NCBI GenBank assembly: GCA_018056145.1
Contig: JAGPGE010000005.1
Coordinates: 1 to 26,027 of the forward strand
Source of the DNA: Armatimonadota bacterium
Lineage (GTDB): Bacteria > Armatimonadota > Zipacnadia > Zipacnadales > JABUFB01
Direction of reading: 5' to 3'
Length of the DNA: 26,027 bases
Shown: positions 1 to 7,783 of the stretch, piece by piece
Layout of the letters: every line of letters starts with the position of its first letter
How positions within the stretch are numbered: position 1 is the stretch's first letter
Made by a program: the position numbers and the translations under genes
The notes under the pieces: model-generated
Database searches by the model: none
What the model was told of the DNA's origin: nothing
What the model saw: only the letters and a program-made list of their open reading frames with translations

Positions 1-1198
1 TGACGTGAAGGTATATGCGGATGACAAGCTGGTGATCGACGGCACGGGCAAGTACACGAAGCCTGCTCACGCCAACCGCAACCAGTTCTCTTTCGGGGCA
101 GCCGCATCGACGGCGACGGGCACGGCAGTCTGGCAGTGGGTGCGCTACCAGGCTGGGAAACCGGAGCGTTCAGGTCCGGCGATGCCCGACAATCCCACCG
201 TCGAGGGCCTCGACGTCACGGTCGGCGAAACCGTGGAGATCATGCCTGGCGCTATCTACCGGAGCCTCTTCAAGTTCGGCGACGGCAGGCTAGGAGTCGG
301 GAGCCAGTGGTCATCCGACAATGGGAAGACGTGGGCGAAGGGCCCCCACAGCGTGGGCACGGGGATGGTCGAATGCGCCGACGGCGAGATCATTGGCCTG
401 GGCTTCGCGACGAAGAAGGTGTCGGACGGGGTCTTCTCCATCGGCCTGACGCGCTCCGATGACGGCGGCAAGACCTTCCGTAGCGAAACCGCGATCATGA
501 ACATCCCCGAAGGCACCGGTGGCACGGGCGACGACGGCTCTGCTTTTGAGGGACCGGTGGCCGACCACGCCATCATCGAGGCGGATGATGGCTCGCTGAT
601 CGCCGCGATGTACGGGTACTTCAAGACCGACACTGTACTGTGTCCCAGCTTTCCGCCGGAGTGGAAGATGTACAAGTACCGCACTTTTGTGGTCCGCTCC
701 ACCGACCGCGGGAAGAACTGGGACCTACTGTCAACGGTGGCCTACAACCCGGAGATCGGTCTGGAGAGCTTCTGCGAGGCGGACCTATTGAAGATGCCCG
801 ACGGGGAGATCCACTGCTTCATGCGCACCGGCGGCAGCGGCGGCTCCACCAAGTTCACCCCGCTGTACCTGGCAAGCTCGCGTGACAACGGCAAGACCTG
901 GTCCGAGCCGCGCCCCATCGCGGACCGGGGAGTGTGGCCCAACGCCTGCCGCATGGCCGATGGAACGCTGGTCGTCACTTACGGGCGCCCCGACAACTGG
1001 CTGGCTTTCAGCCTGGACGACGGGAAGACCTGGACGGGGCACTTCTGCTTCCATCGCGGCGCGAGCACCAGCTATAACTCGGTGGAGGAAGTCAGCCCGG
1101 GCACGCTTCTCGTGGTGTACGACCGGCGCGCGCTGGCCCCGGACGGGAACAACCAGGCAGGCGTCGTGGGCACGTTCTTCACGGTGAAGCGCCGGTAG
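1..1198 (+). CDS. Sialidase-like (Asp-box/BNR) glycosidase, 5' truncated by window edge
   Basis: The frame is open from base 2, so the gene begins upstream and this is its C-terminal part; the GTG at base 5 is probably not the start. The first ~50 visible residues look like the end of a LamG/concanavalin-type domain (VYADDKLVIDGTGKY, then WQWVRY). The rest carries five Asp-boxes (S-x-D-x-G-x-T/N-W/F) at visible residues 103-110, 151-158, 232-239, 292-299 and 336-343, spaced as the blades of a sialidase six-bladed propeller. Family knowledge: such proteins hydrolyse terminal sialic acids or related acidic sugars (GH33-like), usually outside the cytoplasm; the signal peptide would lie outside the window. 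I cannot assign the arginine triad with certainty, so substrate is open. It converges on the threonine dehydratase gene 36 bases away. Confidence 0.85.
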   Translation, partial: DVKVYADDKLVIDGTGKYTKPAHANRNQFSFGAAASTATGTAVWQWVRYQAGKPERSGPAMPDNPTVEGLDVTVGETVEIMPGAIYRSLFKFGDGRLGVGSQWSSDNGKTWAKGPHSVGTGMVECADGEIIGLGFATKKVSDGVFSIGLTRSDDGGKTFRSETAIMNIPEGTGGTGDDGSAFEGPVADHAIIEADDGSLIAAMYGYFKTDTVLCPSFPPEWKMYKYRTFVVRSTDRGKNWDLLSTVAYNPEIGLESFCEADLLKMPDGEIHCFMRTGGSGGSTKFTPLYLASSRDNGKTWSEPRPIADRGVWPNACRMADGTLVVTYGRPDNWLAFSLDDGKTWTGHFCFHRGASTSYNSVEEVSPGTLLVVYDRRALAPDGNNQAGVVGTFFTVKRR

Positions 1199-1211
1199 TC
1201 AATCGGGATCG

Positions 1212-1232
1212 GGCCGGCGCCGGCGGCCGGCC
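1212..1232. terminator. GC-rich hairpin between convergent genes
   Basis: Arms GGCCGGC (1212-1218) and GCCGGCC (1226-1232) lie exactly between the stop codons of the sialidase gene (+) and the threonine dehydratase gene (-). There is no T-tract on either side, so if it ends transcription it is not a canonical intrinsic terminator. Confidence 0.25.
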
Positions 1233-1234
1233 TA

Positions 1235-2452
1235 TCAGCAGTCCTCAGACGCCCGGGGGTGTTCGTGCCTCCGGGCGTTATAGCCTTTGGCGCGCAGTGA
1301 CTTGAGGATCTCCGCGACGTGGTCCGGGCCGCGGGTGCTCAGGACCATCTCGACCTCGGCCTTCCCCAACTCCAGCTCGCCCGTGAGCCGGTTGTGGAGT
1401 ATCTCGATGATGTTCGCGCGGCTTTCACTCACTGCCGCGGCAAGCCCTGCGAGCGCGCCCGGAATATCGGGCAGATCCACCAGCAGCCGCACGGATCGCC
1501 CGGCTTCAGCAAGCCCGCGGTCAATCACCGCGCCGAGGGTGGTGATGTCCACATTGCCGCCACTCAGAACCAGCACCGGGCGATCCCCGGCCACGTCTCC
1601 GAATGCCTCGAGGGCCGGCCGGGTCGCTGCCCCGGCGCCCTCAACCACCAGCTTCTCATCCTCAATGAACCGCAGCATCGCGGTAGCGATCTGCGCGTCC
1701 GTGACCGTGACCACGCCGTCCACGTAGCGCCGCAGCAACTGGCAGTTGAGCTCTTCCGGCCTGCCCACCGCGATACCGTCGGCGATGGTGGGGCTCACCG
1801 GCGCCGGTGTCGCGTGTCCCGCTTCGAAGGAGCAGGCCATTGCGGGCGCCAGGGCGCTCTGCACGCCGAAGACCTTGATCTTTGGCGCGGATTCCTTGAT
1901 CGCGCAGCCGATGCCGGCGATGAGCCCTCCGCCGCCCACGGGCACGATGACGCTGGTCATGTCCGGGACCTGTTCCAGCAGCTCGAGGCCGATGGTGCCC
2001 TGTCCGGCAATGACGCGCTCATCCGCGAAGGGATGCACGAACACCAGGCCCTTCTCGGCACACAGTTCCCGGGCATGGGCGTTGGCTTGGTCGAAGTCAT
2101 CGCCTTCGAGAATCACGTGGGCCCCAAGGGTGCGGGTGCGGTCGACCTTGAGGATGGGGGTATTGCGGGGCATGACGATGGTTGCTTCGACCCCCGCCGC
2201 CAAGGCAGCGGCCGCAACACCCTGGGCGTGGTTGCCCGCGGAGGCTGCGATGACGCCGCGGGCGCGCTCTTCCGCATCCATCAGGGCGATGCAGTTGGTG
2301 GCCCCGCGGATCTTGAAGGCCCCGGTGCGCTGGAGGTTCTCGAGTTTGAGCGCAACGCGGCGGCCGGGAATCTCAATGTCGAGAACCGGCGTGCATCTGG
2401 CGACCGGAGCCACACGGCCCCGGGCTTGGGTGATCATCTGCAGCGACAGCAT
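1235..2452 (-). CDS. ilvA: Threonine dehydratase (threonine ammonia-lyase) with C-terminal ACT domain
   Basis: PLP enzyme that deaminates L-threonine to 2-oxobutanoate, the first step toward isoleucine or of threonine catabolism; cytosolic. In the numbering that starts two codons upstream at TTG 2458, the Schiff-base lysine is K49 in TGAFKIRGA, the substrate loop SAGNHAQG is at 73-80, the phosphate-binding GGGGL at 175-179 and SGGNVD at 299-304. An ACT domain runs from ~323 (LLVDLPDIPGALAGLA). The ~405-aa length with one ACT domain matches the short catabolic/clostridial-type enzymes more than the 500-aa E. coli IlvA with two ACT-like domains. ATG 2452 is preferred because GGAG sits six bases upstream; TTG 2458 is the alternative. 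It starts 44 bases after the kinase gene ends and probably shares its transcript. The ACT domain suggests allosteric control by an amino acid, which is inference. Confidence 0.92.
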   Translation of the reverse strand: MLSLQMITQARGRVAPVARCTPVLDIEIPGRRVALKLENLQRTGAFKIRGATNCIALMDAEERARGVIAASAGNHAQGVAAAALAAGVEATIVMPRNTPILKVDRTRTLGAHVILEGDDFDQANAHARELCAEKGLVFVHPFADERVIAGQGTIGLELLEQVPDMTSVIVPVGGGGLIAGIGCAIKESAPKIKVFGVQSALAPAMACSFEAGHATPAPVSPTIADGIAVGRPEELNCQLLRRYVDGVVTVTDAQIATAMLRFIEDEKLVVEGAGAATRPALEAFGDVAGDRPVLVLSGGNVDITTLGAVIDRGLAEAGRSVRLLVDLPDIPGALAGLAAAVSESRANIIEILHNRLTGELELGKAEVEMVLSTRGPDHVAEILKSLRAKGYNARRHEHPRASEDC

Positions 2453-2496
2453 GCGCAACTCCAGTGGTTGAGGCAGATCGCAACGGGTTCTGTGGT

Positions 2497-4011
2497 CTAG
2501 GGCTCGGGCGCCATCCCATTGGGCTCGTGGGGGATCGGCATGCCCTCGGTTTCCTTCTTCGCCGGTAAAACGAAGGAGAATGTGCTGCCCTCGCCGATCG
2601 CCGACTCGAGCGAAAGGCTGCCGCCGTAGGCCTCCACAACTTCCCGGGCCATGCGCAGGCCGACGCCGAGACCGGGGACCTGTCCGGTCACGCGCTCTTC
2701 GATCTGCACGAACCCCTCGAAGATGCGGTCGTGGTACTCGTGAGGGATCCCCGGACCGTTGTCTTGCACCGAAATGCGCACCCCGCCATCCTCTTCTGGC
2801 GCGGCGGTGATGGCAACGACGACCGGGTCCTTGTTTCCGAATTTAACCGCGTTGTCCAGCAGTTGCTGGATTACGAATGTGGTGTGCTCCCTGGTTGCGT
2901 CAACCTCTTCCGCGCCCGGCCGAATGTCCACGGTGAGTTCCAGGTTCGCGGCAACGTGACGGCGACGCACGTCGCTGATCGCGGCCTCCACGGCATCGCA
3001 GACCCGGGCCTGCCGCAGTTCGGTGCGCATCTGCGAGGTGGTCAGGGCCTTGAAGTCCAGGAGCTTCTGGACGATGTCTGTGACCTGCTCCAGTTCCTTC
3101 TCGCAGACGTCGAGAATGTGGGACCAGTCCCGGGCAATTTTGTCGGCGGGAAGGTGCCGGCACAGCTCGAGGTACCCGCCCAGAACCGCGAGAGGCGTCC
3201 GCAGCTTGTGGGGCACAAGAGAGAAGAAGCTGGCCTGCACGTGGCGCGCAAGTTTCTCGTCGGTGGTATCGCGCAGCATGAGTACCGCGCTGGACAGGTT
3301 CCCCTCGGCGTCCTTGAGCCTCGTGAGGCGGGCGTCCACGTACAGCGGCGGATGGGTGTCCAGGCGCGCGATCTCGAAGGCTGAGACGGCCTCGTTGCTG
3401 GCCCTGATCTCCGCGGCCGGGGTTGACAGCGTAAAAGGCGCAAGCACGTCCTCGAGGCTTCTTCCCTCCCATCCCTGTTCGGGCAGGTTGATGAGCAAGC
3501 GCGCGGCGCGGTTGGTGCTGGTGATGCGCCAGCGGGAGTCGGTGACGGCGATCCCGTCGCTCATTTGCGAGATCGCCGCGTCGAAACGCTCGCGTTCCGC
3601 GAGCACGGCCTGGTAGTAGGTGCTGCGCTGTCGCTCGATGGCGTAGCGCAGAGATCGCACCAGCGCGTGGCCGTCCACTTCGCCCTTGACCAGGTAGTCC
3701 TGGGCGCCTTCCTGCACGGCCCTCAAGGCCACGGTGTGGTCGTCGAGGCCCGTGAGTACCACTACCGGGACCCCGTCGTGAAGCTGATGGACTTCCTGGA
3801 AGGTCTCGAGGCCCTGACTGTCGGGCAGGGACAGGTCCAGCAGGACCACGTCCGCACCCTGGGCATTGAGATGCTCCAGCCCCTGGGCGAGCCGGGTCAC
3901 GTGGGATAGCGCAAACTCGCCCTTCGCCGCATCGGACAGCATCTTCTCCAGCAGGAACGCGTCGTCGGGATCATCTTCGATCAGCAGCAGGTTGACCGGA
4001 GCTTCGTCCAT
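2497..4011 (-). CDS. Response-regulator/histidine-kinase fusion (REC-PAS-HisKA-HATPase)
   Basis: Cytosolic signalling protein, 504 aa from this start, with no membrane segment. Domains: REC ~6-125 with acidic pair D13/D14, phospho-acceptor D59 (LLDLSLPDS), T87 and K109; PAS-like ~140-250; HisKA with H268 in PHKLRTPL; HATPase with N387 in LLDNAVKF, DNGPGI at 417-422 and GLGVGL at 447-452. Receiver at the N-terminus and kinase at the C-terminus means the REC probably tunes this kinase, relaying from another kinase. ATG 4011 is chosen because AAAGGGG lies 7-8 bases upstream and REC starts directly after it; an in-frame ATG at 4104, also with an AAAGGA site, would add 31 residues of no recognisable fold. 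It lies between a GH18 lipoprotein gene and threonine dehydratase on the same strand. No output regulator is in the window, so the signal and target are unknown. Confidence 0.9.
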   Translation of the reverse strand: MDEAPVNLLLIEDDPDDAFLLEKMLSDAAKGEFALSHVTRLAQGLEHLNAQGADVVLLDLSLPDSQGLETFQEVHQLHDGVPVVVLTGLDDHTVALRAVQEGAQDYLVKGEVDGHALVRSLRYAIERQRSTYYQAVLAERERFDAAISQMSDGIAVTDSRWRITSTNRAARLLINLPEQGWEGRSLEDVLAPFTLSTPAAEIRASNEAVSAFEIARLDTHPPLYVDARLTRLKDAEGNLSSAVLMLRDTTDEKLARHVQASFFSLVPHKLRTPLAVLGGYLELCRHLPADKIARDWSHILDVCEKELEQVTDIVQKLLDFKALTTSQMRTELRQARVCDAVEAAISDVRRRHVAANLELTVDIRPGAEEVDATREHTTFVIQQLLDNAVKFGNKDPVVVAITAAPEEDGGVRISVQDNGPGIPHEYHDRIFEGFVQIEERVTGQVPGLGVGLRMAREVVEAYGGSLSLESAIGEGSTFSFVLPAKKETEGMPIPHEPNGMAPEP

Positions 4012-4126
4012 CGCCAGTCCCCTTTGTCGCAAGCCGCAGTCTGTCTGCCGTCCACATTCAGCCTTGAGTTCCGCCGTTGTGTCACTATTCGCCGCCGACT
4101 TCATCGGTCCTTTCGTGGATGGTCCG

Positions 4127-5128
4127 CTACTGCCCCTTCAGCCAGGCGTTGACGACGTCCCAAGACTCCGGCGTGACCGCGCCGAAATGCCAGAACGAGA
4201 TGGCGGAGATGCCAAGCTCGGCCGCAGTTTCCAGGTGCGCCTTGGTGCTGGCCTCGTCACTGGCATAGAACACGTGCATCACGCCGTCCGCGTCGGCATA
4301 CTGGTACTGGTGGATCTGCTCGTAGGGCATCCAGATCTTCCGCACGTCCGTGCCCTCGGGAACCTGGGGAACGGGCCCGTAGAGGCTGTCGGCGGTGCGC
4401 CCGTACACCAGCTTGAAATCGCGGCTGTAGGCGGGAATGCCCATGACCAGCCTGTCGATCGGGGTATGGGTCGCCCAGAACGCCATGGCGTCACGGGCCC
4501 ACGGCTTCGTGCTCACAGGCCCCACGGCTCCGCCGGAGGGGCTGATCATGTCATAGCACATGACACGCACCTGGTCGCAGATTTGCCCGACCACGGCCGG
4601 GTCGAACCAGCCGCCGTCGATCTCCCCCGGTGGTCCCGGGTCTTCGCCAGAGGTCCGCCAGGTAGACATGATGTAGCTGACGCACATGGTCACCTTGCGG
4701 CCGTCCGCGTGGAATGCCTGAGTGATTTCGCGCAGCAGGGCGCTGTAGTCATCCCGGCAGGATCGATCCAGGCTCTCGTAGTCCATGTCGATGCCGTCGT
4801 AACCGTGGTCCCGGGCGCGTTGAAGGTATCCGGCGACCAGTTCCGTGCGTTTCTCTGGCGTCGAGAACTGGTCCCCATCGTGTCCCCCGATGCCCACCAG
4901 GAAATAGACCTCGATGCCCAGTTCGTGGCACTGGTCCACAAAGGCCTTCGGCGGGCCCCCGCAGACACTGATGGACTTGATCGCATCGGCGTGGGCGCGC
5001 AGGGCATCGATCGTGCCCTCTCCCTGGTAGACGACCCAGGGCGACAGGTGCCGGCCCTGCGGCTGCGCAAAGGTGCTGCAGGCGGTCAGGAGAGTAGACA
5101 GGACAAGACCGGCGCAGAGCGTGGGCAT
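4127..5128 (-). CDS. GH18-family glycosidase, predicted lipoprotein
   Basis: 333 aa. The N-terminus is a short hydrophobic signal ending in LTAC, a lipobox with Cys17, so the protein is probably lipid-anchored, although the signal lacks the usual positive charge. The glycoside hydrolase 18 signature DxxDxDxE is intact at D111-G-I-D114-M-D116-Y-E118; E118 would be the acid in substrate-assisted catalysis. Later blocks MCYD and AISFWHFG are typical of the barrel. Family knowledge: GH18 includes chitinases, endo-beta-N-acetylglucosaminidases and spore-cortex-like hydrolases; the compact single domain without a chitin-binding module leaves the substrate open. AAGGAG seven bases upstream of ATG 5128 fixes the start. 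It is the first gene of a minus-strand run with the kinase and threonine dehydratase. Confidence 0.88.
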   Translation of the reverse strand: MPTLCAGLVLSTLLTACSTFAQPQGRHLSPWVVYQGEGTIDALRAHADAIKSISVCGGPPKAFVDQCHELGIEVYFLVGIGGHDGDQFSTPEKRTELVAGYLQRARDHGYDGIDMDYESLDRSCRDDYSALLREITQAFHADGRKVTMCVSYIMSTWRTSGEDPGPPGEIDGGWFDPAVVGQICDQVRVMCYDMISPSGGAVGPVSTKPWARDAMAFWATHTPIDRLVMGIPAYSRDFKLVYGRTADSLYGPVPQVPEGTDVRKIWMPYEQIHQYQYADADGVMHVFYASDEASTKAHLETAAELGISAISFWHFGAVTPESWDVVNAWLKGQ

Positions 5129-5319
5129 GGGTGAGTCTCCTTGGATTCGGTGCCGTCAGCCACACGAACGAGCCATAGGATATTCGCCGCCGGGCGGCCG
5201 ACAGCCTCCGGTGGTCCGCCGGGAGACCAATGTGAATGCGGGGCCCGACATTTGGGTATTGTCTACGTGGGGCTTTGCCGGAACCGACCGGCATCAATGG
5301 GATGGGGTGGTGATGGTCC

Positions 5320-5484
5320 ATGCAACTGACACTGACTGAACAGGAACGTGACGTATTACATCACGCGCTTGAAGTCTATCTGAGCGAGTTGCGCGAGGAG
5401 ATCGTAAAGACCGAAAAGCGTGACTGGAAGACCAAGCTGCATGAGGAGGAGGACCTGCTCAAGCAAGTGCTGGAGCGGCTCTGA
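5320..5484 (+). CDS. Conserved small acidic helical protein of unknown function (54 aa)
   Basis: A short frame that begins MQLTLTEQERDVLHHALEVY and ends LLKQVLERL. It is almost entirely charged and predicted helical (two helices around ~7-30 and ~37-54), with no Cys, signal peptide or membrane segment. GGGGTGG lies ~10 bases upstream of ATG 5320. I recall similar 50-60-residue proteins (MxLTLTExER...LxxYLSxLRxEI) annotated as hypothetical in many environmental bacteria; function unknown. It lies between the divergent GH18 gene and the SGNH gene, 130 bases before the latter, and could be the first gene of that transcript. The recurring family pattern and GC-rich third positions argue that it is real. 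Confidence 0.75.
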   Translation: MQLTLTEQERDVLHHALEVYLSELREEIVKTEKRDWKTKLHEEEDLLKQVLERL

Positions 5485-5614
5485 GACGGGGCAAATGAGA
5501 GGCCGGCCCCGAGCCGCAGAGAAGGGTCATTGCGCAGCGGGGCGCTGAAGGTGAGGTCACACCGCGCGGGGAAGGCAGTGTCGCGTATCAGCCCGCTCCC
5601 CTGGGAATGCGGAC

Positions 5615-6763
5615 ATGAACCAGCGCCCTGTTTTCGCGCTCGCTTTCGGGTGCCTCGCCATGCTCTTGAACGGTTCCGTCGCAGACGCAGGCCACCCCTG
5701 CATCGTCCTGACAGCTCCGAAGCCGGGCGAGACGGTCTCCGAACCCGTCTCGCTCACCCTCGAGGACATCAAGGGCTCGTACAAGATCCCCCACATCCAG
5801 TGTTCCCACGAGATACGGGTGCAGGTGGAGTTTCCCGGCAACAGCGTCCCCTCGGCGCAGGTGTGCCTCATCCTGAGGGGCGAAATCGCCGGACAGCGGA
5901 CCGTCACTCCTGATCGCCGCCGCGCAAGGTTCATGGGATTGCCCTTCGGCGAGTACTCCATCCGGGTGGAGACGCCATCGGCCGGCGGCGCGCCTGCGGG
6001 CGTGCTGACAGCGGGCCCGGTGGGTGTGGGCACGGTCATCGCCGCGCTGGGAGACAGCATCACTGAAGGGTACCACGGCCGCGGCTTCTTCCACGAGCCG
6101 CTGGATTTGCGCGCCGACCTGTTCCCGCCCGAAGCCGTGTCTCGCGACGGGCGCAACTTCCCCCAGTTCTCGCCCACCACCTGGCACCACAAGCCTTCTG
6201 TGAACTGCTTCCAGAGTTGGATGACCGATCTCAACAACCTCCTCTCCGAGCGCTGGGGCCATCCGGTCTTCATCGCGAACGAGGGGTGGGGCGGCCTCAC
6301 CAGCGGCGCGTACCTGAAGATGATGCGGGAGGACCGGGGCTGGCAGGCGCGTATGAAGCAGTTGCAGCCGCAGGTGTGGCTCATCCACCTGGGCGTCAAT
6401 GACGAGCGGCACAAGGTGTCGCCCGAGGAATACGCGGCGAACATGGAGCAGATCGTGCTCACGCTCATGCAGGAGTACGGCGCCCGCAAGGACCACATCT
6501 TCGTCGCCCGGCCCAGCTACGACTATGCCCAGGGCGCCGAGGCGATCCTGCGCGCGTATATCAGCGAGATCGACCTGCTCCTCGGGCAGCATGCAGTGCA
6601 GCGCGGCCCCGACTTTTTCGCCGCGTATGCTAGAGATCGCGAGCGCCTGTATGGGACGGACCCTGTTCATCCGAACATCGCCGGAATGGAGCTCATGGCC
6701 CGTCTTTGGGCCGCCGCGATTTTCGCCCTTCACCCGCAAGGAGTACGGTGGCATGACCGGTAA
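5615..6763 (+). CDS. Secreted SGNH/GDSL-type hydrolase (esterase)
   Basis: 382 aa with a signal peptide (~1-25, cleavage near ADA-G). Residues ~30-125 form a beta-rich N-terminal module. The SGNH hydrolase follows: block I ALGDSITEG with nucleophile S148, block II glycine in NEGWGG (~223-228), block III GVND with N262, block V DPVHPN with D349 and H352. All catalytic positions are present. Family members are deacetylases or lipases; in this glycan-rich setting a carbohydrate esterase is likely, but this is inference. The last 11 bases overlap the start of the UroD-family gene, which suggests translational coupling. No strong Shine-Dalgarno site is visible before ATG 5615. Confidence 0.87.
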   Translation: MNQRPVFALAFGCLAMLLNGSVADAGHPCIVLTAPKPGETVSEPVSLTLEDIKGSYKIPHIQCSHEIRVQVEFPGNSVPSAQVCLILRGEIAGQRTVTPDRRRARFMGLPFGEYSIRVETPSAGGAPAGVLTAGPVGVGTVIAALGDSITEGYHGRGFFHEPLDLRADLFPPEAVSRDGRNFPQFSPTTWHHKPSVNCFQSWMTDLNNLLSERWGHPVFIANEGWGGLTSGAYLKMMREDRGWQARMKQLQPQVWLIHLGVNDERHKVSPEEYAANMEQIVLTLMQEYGARKDHIFVARPSYDYAQGAEAILRAYISEIDLLLGQHAVQRGPDFFAAYARDRERLYGTDPVHPNIAGMELMARLWAAAIFALHPQGVRWHDR

Positions 6764-7691
6764 GCAGCGAATGCTCAAGGCACTGGCTTTCGAGGAACCC
6801 GACCGCCCGCCGCACTTTGAGGTCATGTTCGAACTGGAGCGCGAAGCCTTCGGGATGCAGTTTCCGGATCGCCACAGTTGGCGGGGCATCAGCCGCCAGG
6901 AGAAAGAAGAGAAGATCGCGCAGTGCATGGCGATCTACGAGAAGATCGTGGACCGCTACCAGTGGGACGCACTGGCGGTGTTCTGGCCCTGGAGCGACCC
7001 GGACGGCGTGGTTGCTGCGAAAGCCACGTTTGGCGATGATATCCTCATCGGGAGCATTGTCGGGCGGAGTATCTGGTCCATCGAATCCATCGATGACTGG
7101 GTGCAGTTTTCGGTGGACCTGGTGGAGAACCCCGAAGCGCTGCATGAGGAGGCCCGCGTCCGGCATCAGACGGCAATCGCGAAGTTCGATGAGCTTGCCG
7201 AAGCCGGAGCCGACTTCATCCACGTGGTCAATGACGTTGCCTTCAACTCCGGCACCTTCATCTCGCCGCCGCAGTTCCGCGACCTGTGCATCCCCTATCT
7301 CGCGCAGCAGGTGGCGCATATCCGCTCACTGGGCGTGATCCCGTTCGTGCACACCGATGGGAACATCATGGATGTGCTGGACGATTACCTGTCTCTCGGC
7401 GCGGCTTGCTTTCAATCGGTGGACCCCATGGCGGGGATGGACATCGCCGAGGTCAAGCGCCGTTGCTATGGAAAAATGGCGCTGATGGGCAATGTCCAGT
7501 GCAATCTGCTCCAGGACGGCCCGCTGGAAGCGATTCGAGAGTCCGCGCTCTACTGCCTGCGGCACGGCTCACCGGGTGGAGGGTACATCTTCGGAACCTC
7601 AAACACGATCTTCCCGGGCATGCCGCTGGAGCACTACGAGTACATGCTGGAAGTGTACCGGGACTTCTGCGAGGATTTGGGGCAGGCATAG
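6753..7691 (+). CDS. Uroporphyrinogen-decarboxylase-fold protein, methyltransferase-like (not HemE)
   Basis: 312 aa from ATG 6753, with AAGGAG nine bases upstream; the frame is open further upstream but that part overlaps the SGNH gene and is not coding. Opening MTGKQRMLKALAFEEPDRPP, FVHTDGN at ~198-204, the SVDPMAGMD segment at ~222-230 and the closing HGSPGGGYIFGTSNTIFPGMP are typical of the URO-D superfamily. The HemE hallmark RQAGRY is absent, so haem synthesis is unlikely. Family knowledge: non-HemE members include corrinoid methyltransferases of the MtaA/CmuA type that bind zinc through His/Cys; H200 and C250 are possible ligands. Many paralogues occur in Armatimonadota and Planctomycetota genomes, often next to sugar-catabolism genes, with unknown substrates. 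It is cytosolic and follows a secreted esterase gene with overlap. Confidence 0.82.
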   Translation: MTGKQRMLKALAFEEPDRPPHFEVMFELEREAFGMQFPDRHSWRGISRQEKEEKIAQCMAIYEKIVDRYQWDALAVFWPWSDPDGVVAAKATFGDDILIGSIVGRSIWSIESIDDWVQFSVDLVENPEALHEEARVRHQTAIAKFDELAEAGADFIHVVNDVAFNSGTFISPPQFRDLCIPYLAQQVAHIRSLGVIPFVHTDGNIMDVLDDYLSLGAACFQSVDPMAGMDIAEVKRRCYGKMALMGNVQCNLLQDGPLEAIRESALYCLRHGSPGGGYIFGTSNTIFPGMPLEHYEYMLEVYRDFCEDLGQA

Positions 7692-7696
7692 GACGG

Positions 7697-7774
7697 CGAA
7701 CGGGCCGTTCGGTCGAAACAGGGCAACAGGCGCCGAACCAGGGTGCTGCTCGAGTTCAGTGCCTGTCGCCCTGT
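7697..7774. terminator. Two hairpins between convergent genes
   Basis: CGAACG/CGTTCG with a 3-nt loop (7697-7711) is followed by a long stem with arms 7718-7731 and 7761-7774 (14 bp, one mismatch). They sit between the stop codons of the UroD gene (+) and the TPR/barrel gene (-). No strong T-tract, so a bidirectional termination role is inferred from position. Confidence 0.4.
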
Positions 7775-7783
7775 GTTAGCCCC

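Noticed and set aside
1319..2500. Long plus-strand frames across the threonine dehydratase gene
   Set aside because: The minus strand has the full PLP-enzyme and ACT motifs; nothing recognisable on the plus strand.
6399..6752. A 118-residue N-terminal extension of the UroD-family protein
   Set aside because: It overlaps the SGNH catalytic region in another frame, is Arg/Ser-rich without structure, and the real start has AAGGAG at 6738.
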